NCBI RefSeq assembly: GCF_000424385.1
Contig: NZ_AUJU01000024.1
Coordinates: 31,274-95,273, forward strand
Direction of reading: 5' to 3'
Length of the DNA: 64,000 nt
DNA from: Butyrivibrio sp. LC3010
GTDB lineage: Bacteria > Bacillota > Clostridia > Lachnospirales > Lachnospiraceae
Numbering within the stretch: the stretch's first letter is position 1; every line of letters begins with the position of its first letter. Below the pieces are notes generated by a model. That model saw only the letters and a program-made list of their open reading frames with translations, searched no databases and was not told the origin of the DNA. Made by a program: the position numbers and the translations under genes. Positions 60,913 through 64,000 of the stretch are shown here, piece after piece.

Positions 60913-62316
60913 ATGCATCAGAACACAAACAGATATCTTGCAGAAGAGAAGATAGGAAAACTTCTGCTTAAATTTTCAATCCCGTGTATCATGTCGCTTC
61001 TCGTATCTGCACTCTACAACATAGTGGATCAGATATTTATCGGAAGAGGTGTGGGTTATCTTGGTAATGGCGCTACAAATGTCGTGTTCCCGATAACAGT
61101 CATTTCACTTGCTATCGCACTTATGATAGGTGATGGATGTGCAGCTTACCTTAGCCTCTGCCAGGGCAAAAAAGATATTGAGAGTTCAAATAAAAGTGTT
61201 GGCAATGCTGTGACTTTGCTTGTACTTACTGGTATAGTGATGACAGCTGTCTTTGCAGTGTTTAAGAATCAGATTCTAACAGCATTTGGTGCAACAGAAA
61301 ACAATTTTGCTCTTGCCGACGAGTATTTTAATTTCATAATAATAGGAATTCCTTTCTTTGTAGTTGGAAATGGTATTAATTCGATCATCAGGGCGGACGG
61401 CAGTCCTAAGTTCGCAATGATAACAACGCTGATCGGATGTCTTCTTAATGTAATCCTAGATCCGATTGCCATATTTGTTCTTGGCTGGGGGATGATGGGA
61501 GCTGCCCTTGCAACGATAACCGGACAGATAGTGACGGCAGTCTGCGGCCTTGTATATCTTACGAGAGCAAAGTCTGTGAAGCTTGATAAAAGGAGCTTTA
61601 TCCCCGACAGAAATATTATTTCAAAGTTTATGCCTCTTGGAATCAGCAGTTTTCTTACACAGATTTCGATTGTGGTTATCATGGGAGTAATGAACAATGT
61701 TCTCGTCACCTATGGTGCAAGAAGCAAATATGGTGCAGATATTCCTCTCACAGTTGTGGGAATAGTCATGAAGGTATTCCAGATAGTGATCTCTGTATGC
61801 ATCGGAATAGCAGCAGGATCTCAGCCTGTCATAGGATATAACTATGGAGCAGGAGAGTATAAGAGGGTAAAAGAGCTGTTTACCACAATAGTAAAAGCAG
61901 AGGCAATAGTAGGAGCGGTCGCACTTGTCCTCTTTGAGGCATTTCCTCTTCAGATAACCGCGATATTCGGAAGCGAAGACGGACTATACAACGAGTTTGC
62001 TGTAAAGGCATTTAGGATATTCTTGTCAATGATAATCTTCACATGCATCCAGAAGTCGGTAAGCGTTTTCCTGCAAGCACTTGGCAAACCTTCTATGGCA
62101 ATGGGGCTCTCACTCCTTAGAGAATTTATCCTTAGTGTTCCTCTTGCAATAGTCCTGCCCATGTTCTTCGGTGTAGAAGGAGCATTATATTCTGCACCTA
62201 TTGCAGATGTTGGAACACTTATCGCTGTAGTGATCATGTCCGCTATAACATTGAAGGAACTTAATAAAAAAATATCTGAGGAACCTGTAGCTGAGCCAAT
62301 CACTGATGCGGCTTAA
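60913..62316 (+). CDS. MATE-family efflux transporter
   Basis: A 467-residue antiporter with about twelve membrane helices. The N-terminal phrase LLLKFSIPCIMSLLVSALYN is followed by IVDQIFIGRGVGYLGNGATN and the second half by QPVIGYNYGAGEYKRVKELF, both typical of MATE proteins of the DinF/VmrA-like branch. GGAGG lies 8 bases upstream. It expels cationic drugs or metabolites in exchange for Na+ or H+. It follows the methyltransferase cluster and might export its product, but the structured element between them suggests a separate unit. Confidence 0.93.
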   Translation: MHQNTNRYLAEEKIGKLLLKFSIPCIMSLLVSALYNIVDQIFIGRGVGYLGNGATNVVFPITVISLAIALMIGDGCAAYLSLCQGKKDIESSNKSVGNAVTLLVLTGIVMTAVFAVFKNQILTAFGATENNFALADEYFNFIIIGIPFFVVGNGINSIIRADGSPKFAMITTLIGCLLNVILDPIAIFVLGWGMMGAALATITGQIVTAVCGLVYLTRAKSVKLDKRSFIPDRNIISKFMPLGISSFLTQISIVVIMGVMNNVLVTYGARSKYGADIPLTVVGIVMKVFQIVISVCIGIAAGSQPVIGYNYGAGEYKRVKELFTTIVKAEAIVGAVALVLFEAFPLQITAIFGSEDGLYNEFAVKAFRIFLSMIIFTCIQKSVSVFLQALGKPSMAMGLSLLREFILSVPLAIVLPMFFGVEGALYSAPIADVGTLIAVVIMSAITLKELNKKISEEPVAEPITDAA

Positions 62317-62432
62317 AGGTTCCGGGAAATAGCAAGGGTCATGTTTCGGTTGATATAAACTGATACGACTATGAACCAGGAACTCGTTCTACAGCCATCT
62401 TGATACCGCTTTTGAATTACACTAAATGACCA

Positions 62433-62472
62433 TGCAGTTCAAATCGGAATGCTCGTGCAGTTCAACCGGAAT
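62433..62472. repeat. Short direct repeats, possible IS21-type end
   Basis: TGCAGTTCAAATCGGAAT (62433-62450) and TGCAGTTCAACCGGAAT (62456-62472) are near-identical direct repeats. Such multiple repeats occur at the ends of IS21-family elements; no istA or istB gene is present, so this would be a remnant. Confidence 0.35.
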
Positions 62473-62508
62473 TTTAATATATATGGCTGCCGGTGGCTTT
62501 TTCAAAAA

Positions 62509-62541
62509 ATGAGCTTCAGCCCGATCAGGACTGAGGCTCAT
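62509..62541. terminator. Terminator between MATE and aldo/keto reductase genes
   Basis: ATGAGCTTCAG can pair with CTGAGGCTCAT, with A and T runs outside. It lies 20 bases after the stop of the minus-strand reductase. Confidence 0.6.
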
Positions 62542-62560
62542 AATTTTATTAGTTATTGGT

Positions 62561-63550
62561 TTATAAAGCAATCTTATCTATACGGCGGAGTTCTTCGTCA
62601 GTGAAGCTTATATTCTTGAGTGCGGCAATATTGTCAAGGATCTGTGAAGGTTTAGAAGCACCGACAAGTACACTTGTTACGATTCCGTCGTGAAGTAACC
62701 ATGAAACTGACATCTCTGCGAGAGTCTGACCTCTGCTTTCTGCAATTTCGTTCAGAGCCTTGATACGGCGGAGCTTATCTTCGGAAACGTGTTCAGCCTT
62801 AAGGAAGCGTCCGTCTGTCATTACACGGCTGTCTGCCGGAATACCATTCAGATAGCGGTTAGTCAGAAGTCCCTGAGCAAGCGGTGAAAAACAGATGATA
62901 CCTTTGCCCAAACGGTGAGCAGTTTCTTTAAGACCGTTTCTTTCAACCGTACGGTCAAAAATATTGTAGCAATTCTGATTGATGATGAAAGGGACCTTCA
63001 TTTCGGTAAGAAGGGCTGTGGCTTTTTCGAGTGTAGGGCCATTGTAATTGGATATTCCGACATAGAGAGCCTTGCCGCTATCAACAGCTGATTTAAGGGC
63101 TCCCATCGTTTCCTCGAGTGGAGTATTCGGATCCATTCTGTGATGGTAGAAGATGTCAACATAGTCCACGCTCATACGCTTGAGAGACTGGTCGAGACTG
63201 GCTAAAAGATATTTTCGGCTTCCGAAGTCACCATAAGGACCCGGCCACATAGCATATCCGGCTTTGGTAGAAATAACAAGTTCGTCTCTGTAAGGCTTAA
63301 GATCTTCTTTAAGGATCTTACCGAAATTACTTTCTGCACTTCCCGGCTCCGGACCGTAATTGTTGGCAAGATCAAAATGTGTAATACCGTTATCAAAGGC
63401 TGTGAAGCACATTTCTCTCATGTTGGAAAACTGAGATGTGCTTCCGAAATTGTGCCATAGACCAAGGGATACTGCCGGCAGTTTCAAGCCGCTTAAGCCG
63501 CAGCGATTGTAGATCATATGGTCGTATCTTGATTCTTTTGCTATATACAT
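62561..63550 (-). CDS. Aldo/keto reductase (YghZ-like)
   Basis: A 329-residue NADPH-dependent reductase with a TIM barrel. The tetrad is visible: Asp and Tyr in HFDLANNYGPEPGSAE, Lys in VISTKAGYAMWPGPYG and His in DIFYHHRMDPNTPLEET. The C-terminal NADP site includes SVLVGASKPSQILDN. The length and the GPYG insertion match the L-glyceraldehyde-3-phosphate reductase YghZ group, enzymes that also detoxify methylglyoxal; an mgsA gene occurs at 11526. GGGAGG lies 8 bases before the ATG. Confidence 0.93.
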   Translation of the reverse strand: MYIAKESRYDHMIYNRCGLSGLKLPAVSLGLWHNFGSTSQFSNMREMCFTAFDNGITHFDLANNYGPEPGSAESNFGKILKEDLKPYRDELVISTKAGYAMWPGPYGDFGSRKYLLASLDQSLKRMSVDYVDIFYHHRMDPNTPLEETMGALKSAVDSGKALYVGISNYNGPTLEKATALLTEMKVPFIINQNCYNIFDRTVERNGLKETAHRLGKGIICFSPLAQGLLTNRYLNGIPADSRVMTDGRFLKAEHVSEDKLRRIKALNEIAESRGQTLAEMSVSWLLHDGIVTSVLVGASKPSQILDNIAALKNISFTDEELRRIDKIAL

Positions 63551-63712
63551 AAAGCAACCTCCCTATTTTTTTCTTCTTTTCAAATCATACAAGTTAAAGC
63601 ATACTTTAAGTCAATAGGTATTTTAAAATTTTTAGGGAGGTGACAAACTATTAGTAGTCAATAGGTTTTAGAGAATATTTTATAATTATTGATTTGAGGG
63701 TAACTTTAATAA

Positions 63713-63742
63713 ACCATCTGAATACATCGTATTTCAGATGGT
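63713..63742 (-). terminator. Terminator after the IS110-type transposase gene
   Basis: ACCATCTGAA pairs with TTCAGATGGT around a 10-base loop, 25 bases beyond the transposase stop. Confidence 0.6.
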
Positions 63743-63766
63743 GGACGGCTTTCCTGTCTTTTGACG

Positions 63767-64000
63767 TTAGCGAAGTTTCTTAGAATTGAAGTCTATGTTT
63801 TGCTTTTCTAAAGCAAAGATAACTCGTATAAGTTTCTTTGCAACATGGGTTATAGCTACCCGATGAGGTTTTCCTTCATGACGCTTTTTGGCATAGTAAG
63901 TTGCAAAAGTCATATCGAAGCGAATTAAAGGAAGACAGCAGTTTAGCAAGACATATCGCAATGGAGATGATCCGTGCCTTACCATCTTTCCACCATGAGA
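63767..64000 (-). mobile_element. IS110-family transposase, C-terminal part, runs off the window
   Basis: The minus-strand frame is open from the right edge (SHGGKMVRHGSSPLRYVLLN) to TAA 63767-63769. It matches the C-terminal Transposase_20 domain of IS110/IS116/IS902 enzymes: the KxG(S)xxLRY(xL) motif, the FATYYAKKRHEGKPHRVAIT segment and the closing HVAKKLIRVIFALEK. The DEDD catalytic domain would lie beyond the window. Such elements insert site-specifically and lack terminal inverted repeats, and none is seen near the left end. Confidence 0.85.

Overview
The window looks like a chromosomal segment of a low-GC Gram-positive anaerobe of the family Lachnospiraceae, close to Butyrivibrio or Pseudobutyrivibrio. 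This rests on gene content, not on a marker gene: YesM/YesN-type two-component systems beside carbohydrate ABC transporters, BspA-like leucine-rich-repeat surface proteins, a CaiB/AtuA operon, a Cys-type formate dehydrogenase with a GltD-like partner, and AT-rich DNA with clear AGGAGG ribosome sites. I saw no rRNA, tRNA or CRISPR array.

Layout. 1-7.1 kb: tail of a sensor kinase and its response regulator, a BadF-like gene remnant, a drug/metabolite transporter and a large Ig/LRR surface protein. 7.1-11.3 kb: a LacI regulator divergent from an AtuA/AtuA-like/CoA-transferase operon, with two matching palindromic operators between them. 11.5-15.1 kb: methylglyoxal synthase, acetolactate decarboxylase, a small unknown protein and a sodium:neurotransmitter symporter. 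15.2-21.4 kb: a GltD-like flavoprotein plus formate dehydrogenase pair, facing a mobA/unknown/ECF-S-like set probably devoted to the molybdenum cofactor. 21.6-30.3 kb: a two-component system divergent from a solute-binding protein, two permeases and a GH31 glycosidase. 30.3-34.1 kb: the polyamine transporter potABCD. 34.2-42.4 kb: a AAA ATPase with regularly spaced repeats in front of it, a ProX-type deacylase, a HAD phosphatase, a LacI remnant, a GNAT, a formate/nitrite channel and a second LRR surface protein. 42.4-52.4 kb: glycerate kinase, lipoproteins and a run of small accessory genes, including a frameshifted GNAT. 52.5-60.4 kb: a metal-regulator-linked methyltransferase/hydrolase/membrane-protein cluster, heavily decayed. 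60.4-64 kb: a structured repeat element, a MATE pump, an aldo/keto reductase and the 3' end of an IS110-type transposase.

The most notable region is 52.5-60.4 kb. Two neighbouring divergent genes are chimeras: a DtxR-type DNA-binding domain joined in frame to the last third of a flavodoxin, and a Fur-type N-terminus joined to the last two-thirds of a SAM methyltransferase. Three copies of a 16-bp inverted repeat (GTTAG-N6-CTAAC) resembling DtxR-family operators lie here, two in the divergent region and one on the transcription start of a TcmP-like methyltransferase gene. Around them are an ICMT-like gene with an internal TAG, a membrane-protein gene with an internal TGA, a truncated hydrolase and a fossil of an ATC-hydrolase-like gene, interleaved with intact genes of the same kinds. 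I read this as a metal-responsive accessory operon, function unknown, that is being remodelled by deletion.
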